From the NCBI GenBank assembly GCA_937901025.1, contig CALCGR010000163.1, positions 1 to 20,182 on the forward strand: a DNA stretch of 20,182 nucleotides, written 5' to 3'. The notes under the pieces are model-generated. The model did not search any database. It was not told the DNA's origin and was given only the letters and a program-made list of their open reading frames with translations. The translations under genes and the position numbers were made by a program. The stretch is from an uncultured Bacteroidales bacterium. GTDB lineage: Bacteria; Bacteroidota; Bacteroidia; Bacteroidales; Paludibacteraceae. Below, in pieces: positions 13,798 through 20,182 of this stretch; the first letter of the stretch is position 1; every line of letters begins with the position of its first letter.

Positions 13798-15480
13798 TCA
13801 TTTCTTCCTCTTCTTCTGAATAAAGAGGCCGGGGAGCATCGTCTTTTTAAGGCCGTCGATGATGGGCATCATCATGTAAACCGGCACTTTCTCCATCGGA
13901 TCACGCGTCGCCTTCACATCGTATTCGCGTGGGCGCTCGGAGGGCAGATTGCCCTTACTGCCCGGCAGGAGGGTCGGATTGGACTTAGGCAGAAAAGCAT
14001 TACCTAAATCCTCTATGGCTTTGGCATTCTTATTGATGATATCATACGCCGACTCGCCCTTATAAGCGTGTACTTCAAGACCGTGATAGAGCATCTTAAA
14101 CTCACCCGCTGCCTTGTCCTTATCGCCCTTATAGTTAGCCGCCACCTCGTCGATGGTCAGGTCGGCTGAGATGCCGAACAGCGGACGCAAGAACCCGTTA
14201 AACGCAGAGCCTTGAATATCCTTGGCATCGAGTTTGATGGACCAGTCGCACGCCTTATTCATCTTCATGGTCAGTTGCAGATTCCCTTTACCTCCGCCTA
14301 CGAACTCGGCACTGCCCTTCACGCTGAACGCATCGCGATTACGATTACCGAAGTCCTTGACATCCGCTTTGATACGGACGAGCTCCAAAGTACCATCGTG
14401 GATATCGGTATTCGCCATCGTATAGCGTAAGGTGTCGATGGAGGCGCGCAGGTACTTCACGTGCAGCGGCACTTCGACATCCATCAAGATCTCTTGCGGC
14501 ATGTCGTACGGATTGACATTGGGATAACGCAGGTCCTCAAAGACCTCAAGGGTCTTAGTGCGAACCCGAAGGGTATCGATCCTTACGCGCTGGCTGAGCA
14601 CTTGGGCGATGATATTGATGGGCGAGGTCTGCACTTTCTCCACCTGTATCGAGGTCCACACCTCCGGCAGATGGGAGCGGTCGGATAGTTCGCGATAGCC
14701 TACGGTCGTGCGCTCGGTAAAGTCCTCAATATAGATCGGTCCCGCATTCTTGGTCTTAAACGAGCCTACGGTGAGATACGTCAGACTATCGGGGGTTAAG
14801 ATACTCACACCCTCAATCGAGACGGCATAGGTAGAGTCATTATAGGACGCCGTTTGGGTGACGAAGTCGAAGTTCAGGTTATCCACCGCCAAGTCCACAT
14901 CCTCCACATCGAGTTCCATATTCGAATCAAGCATACGCCAACTGATGGAGGCATCCTCAATGCGCACCTTATCGACATTCAGACGCGCTACGAAGGACAG
15001 CATCTGTTCACTGGCGGAAAGGGAGGTGGACACATCCTCTTTCGAGGCCAGCGGCGAGAGCTCCTGCGGCCGGGTTTGGAAGGATTCCTCGTTGAGATTA
15101 AGACGCATCGAAGGATGGTCAATCGTGATAGCGCGAATACCGATATCCTTCATGAGTAGGAGTTTAATAAAATTGACTTGCGTCACCCTCACCTTCTTTA
15201 CTTCGATTTCAAAGCCGATGGAATCCGCCATCAGCAGTTCGCCCAAGGTGTTATTGAAATACAAGTCCGTGACCGTAATGGTGCCGGACAAGGGTTGCGT
15301 ATTGATCTTTCCGTACCGAATGGTTTGGCCATAGAGCAGGTGTACCTGGTCCATCAGTTGTTGCTCAATACGGTCATGAAGGATCCGATTGACCATTAGG
15401 GTAGCTATACCATGAAGAAGGCAAAGAGAGACGATAACGATACCCGTAATCTTGAGTGCTTTGATATGCGAAGGTTTCAT
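13798..15480 (-). CDS. AsmA-like / DUF748-type membrane protein
   Basis: The 560-residue protein has one N-terminal membrane helix (residues about 9-27, ITGIVIVSLCLLHGIATLM). A long periplasmic region made of beta-strand repeats follows, with segments such as VTDLYFNNTLGELLMADSIG and IRAITIDHPSMRLNLNEE. This pattern is typical of AsmA/DUF748-type proteins, now thought to be elongated beta-groove lipid-transfer or envelope-maintenance proteins. The exact family is inferred. The C-terminus is very basic (FIQKKRKK). An upstream ATG would extend the frame to 15648, but it lies beyond the promoter at 15499-15530 and inside the divergent pfp gene. The start at 15480 is therefore chosen. The leader is 18 bp from the -7 element. 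Confidence 0.75.
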   Translation of the reverse strand: MKPSHIKALKITGIVIVSLCLLHGIATLMVNRILHDRIEQQLMDQVHLLYGQTIRYGKINTQPLSGTITVTDLYFNNTLGELLMADSIGFEIEVKKVRVTQVNFIKLLLMKDIGIRAITIDHPSMRLNLNEESFQTRPQELSPLASKEDVSTSLSASEQMLSFVARLNVDKVRIEDASISWRMLDSNMELDVEDVDLAVDNLNFDFVTQTASYNDSTYAVSIEGVSILTPDSLTYLTVGSFKTKNAGPIYIEDFTERTTVGYRELSDRSHLPEVWTSIQVEKVQTSPINIIAQVLSQRVRIDTLRVRTKTLEVFEDLRYPNVNPYDMPQEILMDVEVPLHVKYLRASIDTLRYTMANTDIHDGTLELVRIKADVKDFGNRNRDAFSVKGSAEFVGGGKGNLQLTMKMNKACDWSIKLDAKDIQGSAFNGFLRPLFGISADLTIDEVAANYKGDKDKAAGEFKMLYHGLEVHAYKGESAYDIINKNAKAIEDLGNAFLPKSNPTLLPGSKGNLPSERPREYDVKATRDPMEKVPVYMMMPIIDGLKKTMLPGLFIQKKRKK

Positions 15481-15498
15481 AATGATAAAATTTTTGCA

Positions 15499-15530
15499 CA
15501 AAGGTACGAATAAATTTGCATACATGCAAA
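15499..15530 (-). promoter_or_regulatory. Promoter of AsmA-like gene
   Basis: Minus-strand TTTG (15527-15530), a 20-base spacer and TACCTTTG (15499-15506). It overlaps the pfp promoter through the palindrome ATTTGCAT-AC-ATGCAAAT (15514-15531). Confidence 0.85.
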
Positions 15531-15546
15531 TATTTTTGTAATTTTG
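15515..15546 (+). promoter_or_regulatory. Promoter of pfp
   Basis: TTTG (15515-15518), a 20-base spacer and TAATTTTG (15539-15546). The ATG at 15544 lies in the -7 element, so translation must start at 15577. Confidence 0.85.
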
Positions 15547-15576
15547 CGCCCAAATAGAAATAAAAACTTTATTCAT

Positions 15577-17232
15577 ATGCAAAAATCTCCTCTTCAAGTG
15601 GCACGTCAATCGTATCAGCCGAAGGTGCCGACCGCTCTCGCGGGACAAGTAAAATTAGTAGAAGGTGCTGCCACCCAATCCGTAGCAGACCAAGAACAAA
15701 TCAAGGGTCTCTTCCCTAACACCTATGGTATGCCCGTCATCACCTTTGAGAAAGATGCACAAGGCACGATGCGCAATGCACAATTGAATGTGGGCGTGAT
15801 CTTGTCGGGTGGTCAGGCTCCCGGCGGGCACAACGTGATTTGCGGATTATTCGACGGACTGAAACGCCTGAACCCGAACAATAAGTTATACGGATTCTTA
15901 GGCGGTCCCAGCGGATTGATTGAGCACCAATATACGGAACTCACCGCGGACATCATCGACGACTACCGCAATACCGGCGGTTTCGATATCATCGGTAGCG
16001 GTCGTACGAAACTGGAGGAGACCTGGCAGTTCGACAAAGGTATCGAGATCTGCAATAAACTCGGTATCAAGGCTATCGTCATCATTGGCGGTGACGACTC
16101 GAACACGAATGCTTGTGTGTTAGCGGAATACTACCTGCAAAAGAATTGCGGCATTCAAGTAATCGGTTGCCCGAAGACGATTGACGGAGACTTAAAGAAC
16201 CAATATATCGAGACCAGTTTTGGTTTCGACACGGCTTGTAAGACCTATTCGGAACTCATCGGAAACATCCAACGCGATGCTAACTCCGCTCGCAAATACT
16301 GGCACTTCATCCGTCTGATGGGTCGTAGCGCCAGCCATATTGCTTTGGAATGCGCCTTGCAGAGTCAGCCGAACGTCTGCCTTATCTCGGAAGAGGTAGA
16401 GGCCAAGAACATGACGCTGAACGATATCGTAGAGCAGATTGCAAATGTGATTGTAGAGCGCGCCAAAGCAGGTCTTAACTTCGGTACCGTCCTGATTCCG
16501 GAAGGTCTGATTGAGTTTATTCCGGCGATGCGCGTACTCATCCAGGAGCTCAATGACCTGCTCGCTAACAACGAGGAGTTCATGGCTCTCGAAGGGGACG
16601 ACGCTAAACGCGAGTATGTGAAGTCGATGCTCACGCCCGCCAGTTGCGAACTCTATCGTTCGCTGCCGAAGGGTATCGCTCGTCAGTTGACGCTCGACCG
16701 CGATCCTCACGGAAACGTAATGGTTAGTCAGATTGAGACCGAGAAACTGCTCATCGAGATGGTTAGCAAGAAACTCGCCCAACTCAAGGCTGCCGGTCAA
16801 TATACGGGTAAGTTCGCCAGCATCAACCACTTCTTCGGTTACGAAGGCCGTTGCGCGATGCCCAGTAACTTCGATGCCGACTACTGCTATTCCTTAGGTC
16901 TGACCGCTACCCTGCTCATCGCAGGCGGCAAGAGCGGATACATGGCCGTCATCCGTAACCTGGCTCAACCTCATAACGAGTGGATTGCCGGTGGATGTCC
17001 TATCACGATGATGATGAACATGGAACACCGTAACGGTAAGATGAAACCCGTTATTCAAAAGGCGTTAGTTGACTTGAAGGGTGCACCTTATAAGTTCCTG
17101 CAGGCTCATCGTGCCGAGTGGGCAGATGCCAATACGAGTTATATCTATCCGGGTCCGATCCAATATTACGGTCCGGCAGAGGTTTGCGACCAACCCACCA
17201 AGACGATGCTGCTGGAGCATCCTGCAAAATAA
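15577..17232 (+). CDS. pfp: PPi-dependent 6-phosphofructokinase
   Basis: The 551-residue enzyme phosphorylates fructose 6-phosphate with pyrophosphate, a reversible glycolytic step in the cytoplasm. Motifs: GGQAPGG (78-84, phosphate binding), GGDDS (171-175; the second Asp blocks ATP and marks PPi users), PKTIDGD (199-205, catalytic Asp) and MGRSASH (248-254, sugar phosphate binding). Length and sequence fit the long PPi-PFK clade shared by Bacteroidetes and plants, not the 320-residue ATP enzyme. The start at 15577 is set by the promoter, which covers the upstream in-frame ATG. Its TAA stop overlaps the ATG of the next gene (TAATG), which indicates translational coupling. Confidence 0.96.
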   Translation: MQKSPLQVARQSYQPKVPTALAGQVKLVEGAATQSVADQEQIKGLFPNTYGMPVITFEKDAQGTMRNAQLNVGVILSGGQAPGGHNVICGLFDGLKRLNPNNKLYGFLGGPSGLIEHQYTELTADIIDDYRNTGGFDIIGSGRTKLEETWQFDKGIEICNKLGIKAIVIIGGDDSNTNACVLAEYYLQKNCGIQVIGCPKTIDGDLKNQYIETSFGFDTACKTYSELIGNIQRDANSARKYWHFIRLMGRSASHIALECALQSQPNVCLISEEVEAKNMTLNDIVEQIANVIVERAKAGLNFGTVLIPEGLIEFIPAMRVLIQELNDLLANNEEFMALEGDDAKREYVKSMLTPASCELYRSLPKGIARQLTLDRDPHGNVMVSQIETEKLLIEMVSKKLAQLKAAGQYTGKFASINHFFGYEGRCAMPSNFDADYCYSLGLTATLLIAGGKSGYMAVIRNLAQPHNEWIAGGCPITMMMNMEHRNGKMKPVIQKALVDLKGAPYKFLQAHRAEWADANTSYIYPGPIQYYGPAEVCDQPTKTMLLEHPAK

Positions 17233-17981
17233 TGCGCAAAACGATTATTGGCATATTAGCTTTTCTACCACTTCTGCTATGGGCTTTTCCCACGGACGAA
17301 GCCACGTTACTTTCCGCATACATGGAGGGTAACATGAGCGTATGGAAAGCGTATGTGGATAGTAGCGATTGGGCACAGTTGTCGTCGGACGAGAAAGTGA
17401 GGTATATCAATTACGAGTACGGTTATGTAGCCACCCTCATTGATGTAGCCCCCGCCGGTCAGAAGACCAAGAAGAAAGGCGTTTCTCCTACGGCTGCTTA
17501 CGTAGCGCGTTTTGGCGAACACATAGAGGAAGCTAAGTCCATCTTAGCTCCCTCTCGCTATTGCTTATATCGGTCCGCCTATTTCGCTTACGATTATATG
17601 CTGTCTAAGTCGCTCAACTCCGCGATTAAGTCGTTTCAGTTATGTAAACAAGCCGTCCAAGAAGACGATCACGATCCCTTGGCCTTATCGCTGATGGCGA
17701 ATGTCGATTTCTATGCTCCCCGTATCGTAGGCGGAAACAAAGAGAAGGCGTTGGACCTCTACCTGCAAGCCAAGCAGATTTTGCTAAGCAATGATGCACT
17801 CTATCTCACGCTTTGGAATAATCCCGCCACACGCCTATGTATCGTGCAATGCTATGATAAGTTAGGTCAGATAGAGAAGGCTATTGACGAGGCACAATCG
17901 ATCTTAGAGCGTTATCCTAACTTCGTCTATCTAAGGGACGAATACTTACCTGAGTTACAAAACAAAAAAACGGGACATTAA
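17232..17981 (+). CDS. Secreted helical-repeat (TPR-like) protein
   Basis: This 249-residue protein begins with a Sec signal peptide (MRKTIIGILAFLPLLLWAFP) without a lipobox Cys, so a soluble periplasmic product is expected. The rest is alpha-helical. The C-terminal half shows TPR-like helix pairs: GNKEKALDLYLQAKQILLSN near 168-187, then YDKLGQIEKAIDEAQSILER at about 213-232. The function is probably protein binding. The partner is unknown. The start codon overlaps the pfp stop by one base (TAATG), so the two are coupled and presumably made together. An earlier in-frame ATG at 17118 lies deep in pfp and is not used. Its stop codon lies in the loop of the shared terminator. Confidence 0.8.
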   Translation: MRKTIIGILAFLPLLLWAFPTDEATLLSAYMEGNMSVWKAYVDSSDWAQLSSDEKVRYINYEYGYVATLIDVAPAGQKTKKKGVSPTAAYVARFGEHIEEAKSILAPSRYCLYRSAYFAYDYMLSKSLNSAIKSFQLCKQAVQEDDHDPLALSLMANVDFYAPRIVGGNKEKALDLYLQAKQILLSNDALYLTLWNNPATRLCIVQCYDKLGQIEKAIDEAQSILERYPNFVYLRDEYLPELQNKKTGH

Positions 17982-17995
17982 ATCCCGTTTTTTTT
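17964..17995. terminator. Two-way terminator between TPR-like gene and dnaK
   Basis: A run of seven A, CGGGA, a 7-base loop (CATTAAA), TCCCG and a run of eight T form a 12-bp stem that works as an intrinsic terminator on both strands. The stop codon of the TPR-like gene falls in the loop. Confidence 0.9.
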
Positions 17996-18020
17996 ATCCT
18001 ATTTCCTATTTCCTTTTTCC
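17995..18020. repeat. 7-bp tandem units beside dnaK
   Basis: TATTTCC occurs twice, then TTTTTCC, preceded by TATCC. Read on the minus strand this is GGAAATA-type units, the same family as the array inside leuS (10690-10724). Confidence 0.8.
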
Positions 18021-18032
18021 TTTGTCAAGGAC

Positions 18033-19934
18033 TTACTTCACTTCTTCGAAGTCCACATCCTCCGCCTCTTTGTTGTCCTTGTCTTGGTTACCTGCGGTGG
18101 GGCCTGCGGTAGGACCTTGCTGACCTTGATTGGCAGCGTTGTACATCTCCTGACTGGCGGCTTGGAAAGCGTTGGTTAGGGCGTTCGTTGCAGCCTCGCA
18201 AGCGTCGGCATCCTTCTTCTCGTAAGCGTCCTTAAGGTTCTTGAGGGCGTCCTCGATAGGAGCTTTCTTGTCAGCGGGGATCTTATCTCCGATCTCACTG
18301 AGTTGTTTCTCGGTTTGGAAGATCATCTGGTCAGCCTTATTGAGTTTGTCAATACGCTCTTTCTCTTTCTTATCGGCTTCAGCATTGGCTTCAGCTTCGG
18401 CTTTCATGCGCTTGATCTCTTCGTCCGAGAGTCCGCTGGAAGCTTCGATACGGATCTTCTGCTCCTTACCGGTGGCTTTATCCTTAGCGGTGACGTTGAG
18501 GATACCGTTGGCGTCAATATCGAAAGTAACCTCAATCTGCGGTTCGCCGCGGTGAGCCGGCATAATTCCATCGAGGTGGAAGATACCGATTTGTTTATTT
18601 TGCGCAGCCATGGGGCGTTCGCCTTGCAGCACCTTAATCTCTACGGAAGGCTGATTATCGACCGCGGTCGTGAAGATCTCCGCTTTCTTCGTCGGAATGG
18701 TAGTATTAGCCTCAATCATCTTCGTCATCACACCGCCCATGGTCTCAATACCGAGGCTCAGCGGGGTCACGTCGAGCAGGAGCACGTCCTTCACTTCGCC
18801 GGTGAGTACACCGCCTTGGATGGCAGCACCGACCGCTACTACTTCGTCAGGGTTGACGCCCTTCGACGGAGCCTTGCCGAAGAACTTCTCCACAGCGGCT
18901 TGGATAGCCGGGATACGGGTAGAACCACCGACTAAGATCACCTCGTCAATGTCGCTCGTGCTCAGGCCGGCATTTTGCAAAGCCGTACGGCAAGGAGCAA
19001 TGGTGCGTTGGATGAGGTCGTCAATGAGTTGTTCGAACTTAGCGCGAGTGAGCGTCTTTACCAAGTGAGCAGGAACGCCGTTCACGGGCATGATATACGG
19101 TAAGTTAATCTCCGTGGAGGTCGTGTTACTCAGTTCGATCTTCGCTTTCTCGGCTGCTTCTTTGAGTCGTTGCATCGCCATCGGGTCTTTGCTCAGGTCG
19201 GCACCGCCGTTCTCGTTCTTGAACTCGGTAACGAGCCAGTCGATGATACGATGGTCAAAGTCGTCACCACCCAGGTGGGTATCACCATCGGTAGCCTTCA
19301 CTTCGAACACACCGTCACCTAACTCCAGCACGCTGACATCGTGGGTTCCGCCACCGCAGTCGAAGACGACGATCTTCATGTCTTTGTTCGACTTATCCAG
19401 ACCGTAAGCCAAGGCTGCCGCAGTAGGTTCGTTCACGATACGGCGTACATTCAGACCGGCGATCTCACCGGCTTCCTTGGTAGCTTGACGTTGGCTATCG
19501 TTGAAGTAAGCAGGAACGGTGATAACCGCGTCCGTAACTTCGGTGCCAAGGTAGTCCTCCGCGGTCTTCTTCATCTTTTGCAGGATGATAGCGGATATCT
19601 CTTGCGGCGTATAGAGGCGGCCGTCGATATCCACGCGAGGCGTGTTGTTGTCCCCTTTAACTACTTTATAAGGAACGCGTGCAATCTCCTTGTCCAAACG
19701 GTCATAGGTCTCACCCATAAAACGCTTGATGGAGTTAATCGTCTTCGTCGGGTTCGTGATAGCCTGACGCTTCGCCGGATCGCCGACTTTACGTTCGCCA
19801 CCCTCTACAAAACCGATGACAGACGGTGTGGTGCGTTTACCTTCGGAGTTAGCAATAACAATAGGTTCATTTCCTTCCATAACTGCGACGCAGGAGTTCG
19901 TTGTTCCCAGGTCGATTCCAATCATTTTACTCAT
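18033..19934 (-). CDS. dnaK: Chaperone DnaK (Hsp70)
   Basis: The 633-residue Hsp70 binds and releases unfolded polypeptides in an ATP cycle together with DnaJ and GrpE. The ATPase domain runs from residue 1 to about 382 (phosphate loop IDLGTTNSCVAV at 7-18, VGGSTRIPAIQ near 335-345). The hydrophobic linker is DVLLLDVTPL (383-392). The substrate domain and helical lid follow, and a Gln/Gly-rich tail ends in EDVDFEEVK. The second phosphate motif reads FDCGGGTHDVS (191-201), where most homologues have Leu and Phe in place of Cys193 and His198. No dnaJ or grpE lies downstream; the gene is convergent with pfp and its partner. A repeat-rich leader (19935-20081) probably carries its regulation. Confidence 0.98.
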   Translation of the reverse strand: MSKMIGIDLGTTNSCVAVMEGNEPIVIANSEGKRTTPSVIGFVEGGERKVGDPAKRQAITNPTKTINSIKRFMGETYDRLDKEIARVPYKVVKGDNNTPRVDIDGRLYTPQEISAIILQKMKKTAEDYLGTEVTDAVITVPAYFNDSQRQATKEAGEIAGLNVRRIVNEPTAAALAYGLDKSNKDMKIVVFDCGGGTHDVSVLELGDGVFEVKATDGDTHLGGDDFDHRIIDWLVTEFKNENGGADLSKDPMAMQRLKEAAEKAKIELSNTTSTEINLPYIMPVNGVPAHLVKTLTRAKFEQLIDDLIQRTIAPCRTALQNAGLSTSDIDEVILVGGSTRIPAIQAAVEKFFGKAPSKGVNPDEVVAVGAAIQGGVLTGEVKDVLLLDVTPLSLGIETMGGVMTKMIEANTTIPTKKAEIFTTAVDNQPSVEIKVLQGERPMAAQNKQIGIFHLDGIMPAHRGEPQIEVTFDIDANGILNVTAKDKATGKEQKIRIEASSGLSDEEIKRMKAEAEANAEADKKEKERIDKLNKADQMIFQTEKQLSEIGDKIPADKKAPIEDALKNLKDAYEKKDADACEAATNALTNAFQAASQEMYNAANQGQQGPTAGPTAGNQDKDNKEAEDVDFEEVK

Positions 19935-19970
19935 ACTTGTATAAATTTAATTTGTTTAACTTCAATTTAA

Positions 19971-20006
19971 CCGGACATTCCGGATGTTCCGGATATTCCG
20001 GACACT
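19971..20006. repeat. Four 9-bp tandem units in dnaK leader
   Basis: CCGGACATT, CCGGATGTT, CCGGATATT and CCGGACACT follow one another without gaps, 37 bp upstream of the dnaK start codon. Each junction makes a TTCCGG-type half site, so the array could bind a protein or fold in the mRNA leader. Confidence 0.85.
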
Positions 20007-20014
20007 CTAAATAG

Positions 20015-20081
20015 AACAAACAGTGTGCCAAAGTCAATTTACTGCCAAAAATCGTGCCATTTCTGCCAAATTGGCAGTAAA
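20015..20081 (-). promoter_or_regulatory. dnaK upstream region: nested dyads, TGGCAC boxes
   Basis: TTTACTGCCAA (20038-20048) and TTGGCAGTAAA (20071-20081) are perfect 11-bp inverted arms. Inside lies a second perfect palindrome, CTGCCAAATTGGCAG (20063-20077). Reading towards dnaK, two TGGCAC boxes stand at 20025-20030 and 20054-20059, followed at sigma-54-like spacing by TTGT and TTGG. The usual TTTG/TAnnTTTG promoter is not evident; the nearest match is a poor TGACTTTG (20029-20036). The region is probably the dnaK control region, but the sigma factor is unresolved. Confidence 0.5.
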
Positions 20082-20182
20082 TACGATGTTGCGGACAGCC
20101 AGATTTGCGTCCGCTCCGACAGCACCTCCTCGGAAACCGACGCCCCCATGGCGTCGCCCCTCCAACCCCCACCGACCCATCG
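20082..20182. other. GC-rich right edge, no gene identified
   Basis: This stretch is much richer in G+C than the dnaK leader. It holds two hairpin-forming dyads: GCGGAC (20091-20096) with GTCCGC (20109-20114), and CGACGCC (20138-20144) with GGCGTCG (20150-20156). Frames stay open to the window edge on both strands, but none looks protein-like. Confidence 0.4.

Noticed and set aside
15481..15648. Earlier start of the AsmA-like gene at 15648
   Set aside because: It would lie upstream of the gene's own promoter and inside pfp. Met at 15480 begins directly before the membrane helix.
17118..17231. N-terminal extension of the TPR-like protein
   Set aside because: It overlaps the end of pfp. The signal peptide begins at 17232, where the start overlaps the pfp stop.
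19971..20006. CRISPR-like tandem repeat
   Set aside because: Units are 9 bp with no spacers and no cas genes. It is a simple tandem array.
19927..20172. 81-codon minus-strand frame ahead of dnaK with C/Y/H-P-E repeats
   Set aside because: The repeats are the translation of the 9-bp array, and the frame overlaps the dnaK start. More likely control DNA.

Overview
The window looks like a chromosomal segment of a Bacteroidales bacterium. Six promoters read directly as TTTG, a 20-base spacer, then TAnnTTTG, which is the Bacteroidetes -33/-7 pattern. Shine-Dalgarno sequences are inconspicuous, and many products are lipoproteins with an SC-type lipobox. The metabolic genes also fit: a long PPi-dependent phosphofructokinase and an IspG carrying an insertion before its iron-sulfur domain.

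The left part (1 to about 5.65 kb) is an AT-rich accessory region. It holds the 3' end of an unknown coiled-coil gene, a 590-base gene-free stretch with a long imperfect palindrome and related G-rich repeats, and then six genes that all read leftwards. In reading order these are a compact protein-kinase-like gene with a probable frameshift, a class II Fic protein with a winged-helix tail, a membrane-anchored protein with a HIRAN-like domain, an unrecognised 226-residue protein, a lipoprotein with DSI repeats, and a small membrane protein. A second, broken copy of the fic start lies just after the fic gene. It suggests that a tandem fic array was interrupted by the membrane-protein module. Two 15-bp palindromes sit exactly at that junction.

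The right part (5.7 to 20.2 kb) is core chromosome: a GH3 glycosidase lipoprotein, divergent leuS, tRNA-Lys(UUU), ispG followed by a lipoprotein gene, an AsmA-like membrane protein, divergent pfp coupled to a helical-repeat secreted protein, and dnaK. The two divergent pairs are driven by back-to-back or overlapping promoters. The 3' ends of the TPR-like gene and dnaK share a two-way terminator.

The most unusual feature of the core is a set of short tandem arrays, each about 25 to 36 bp, with unit lengths of 7, 8 or 9 bp. The same 8-mer family occurs inside the coding sequences of the GH3 gene and twice in ispG. The same 7-mer family occurs inside leuS and beside dnaK. A 9-mer array lies in the dnaK leader. 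They look like dispersed elements tolerated in protein loops. No complete mobile element, CRISPR array or rRNA was seen.
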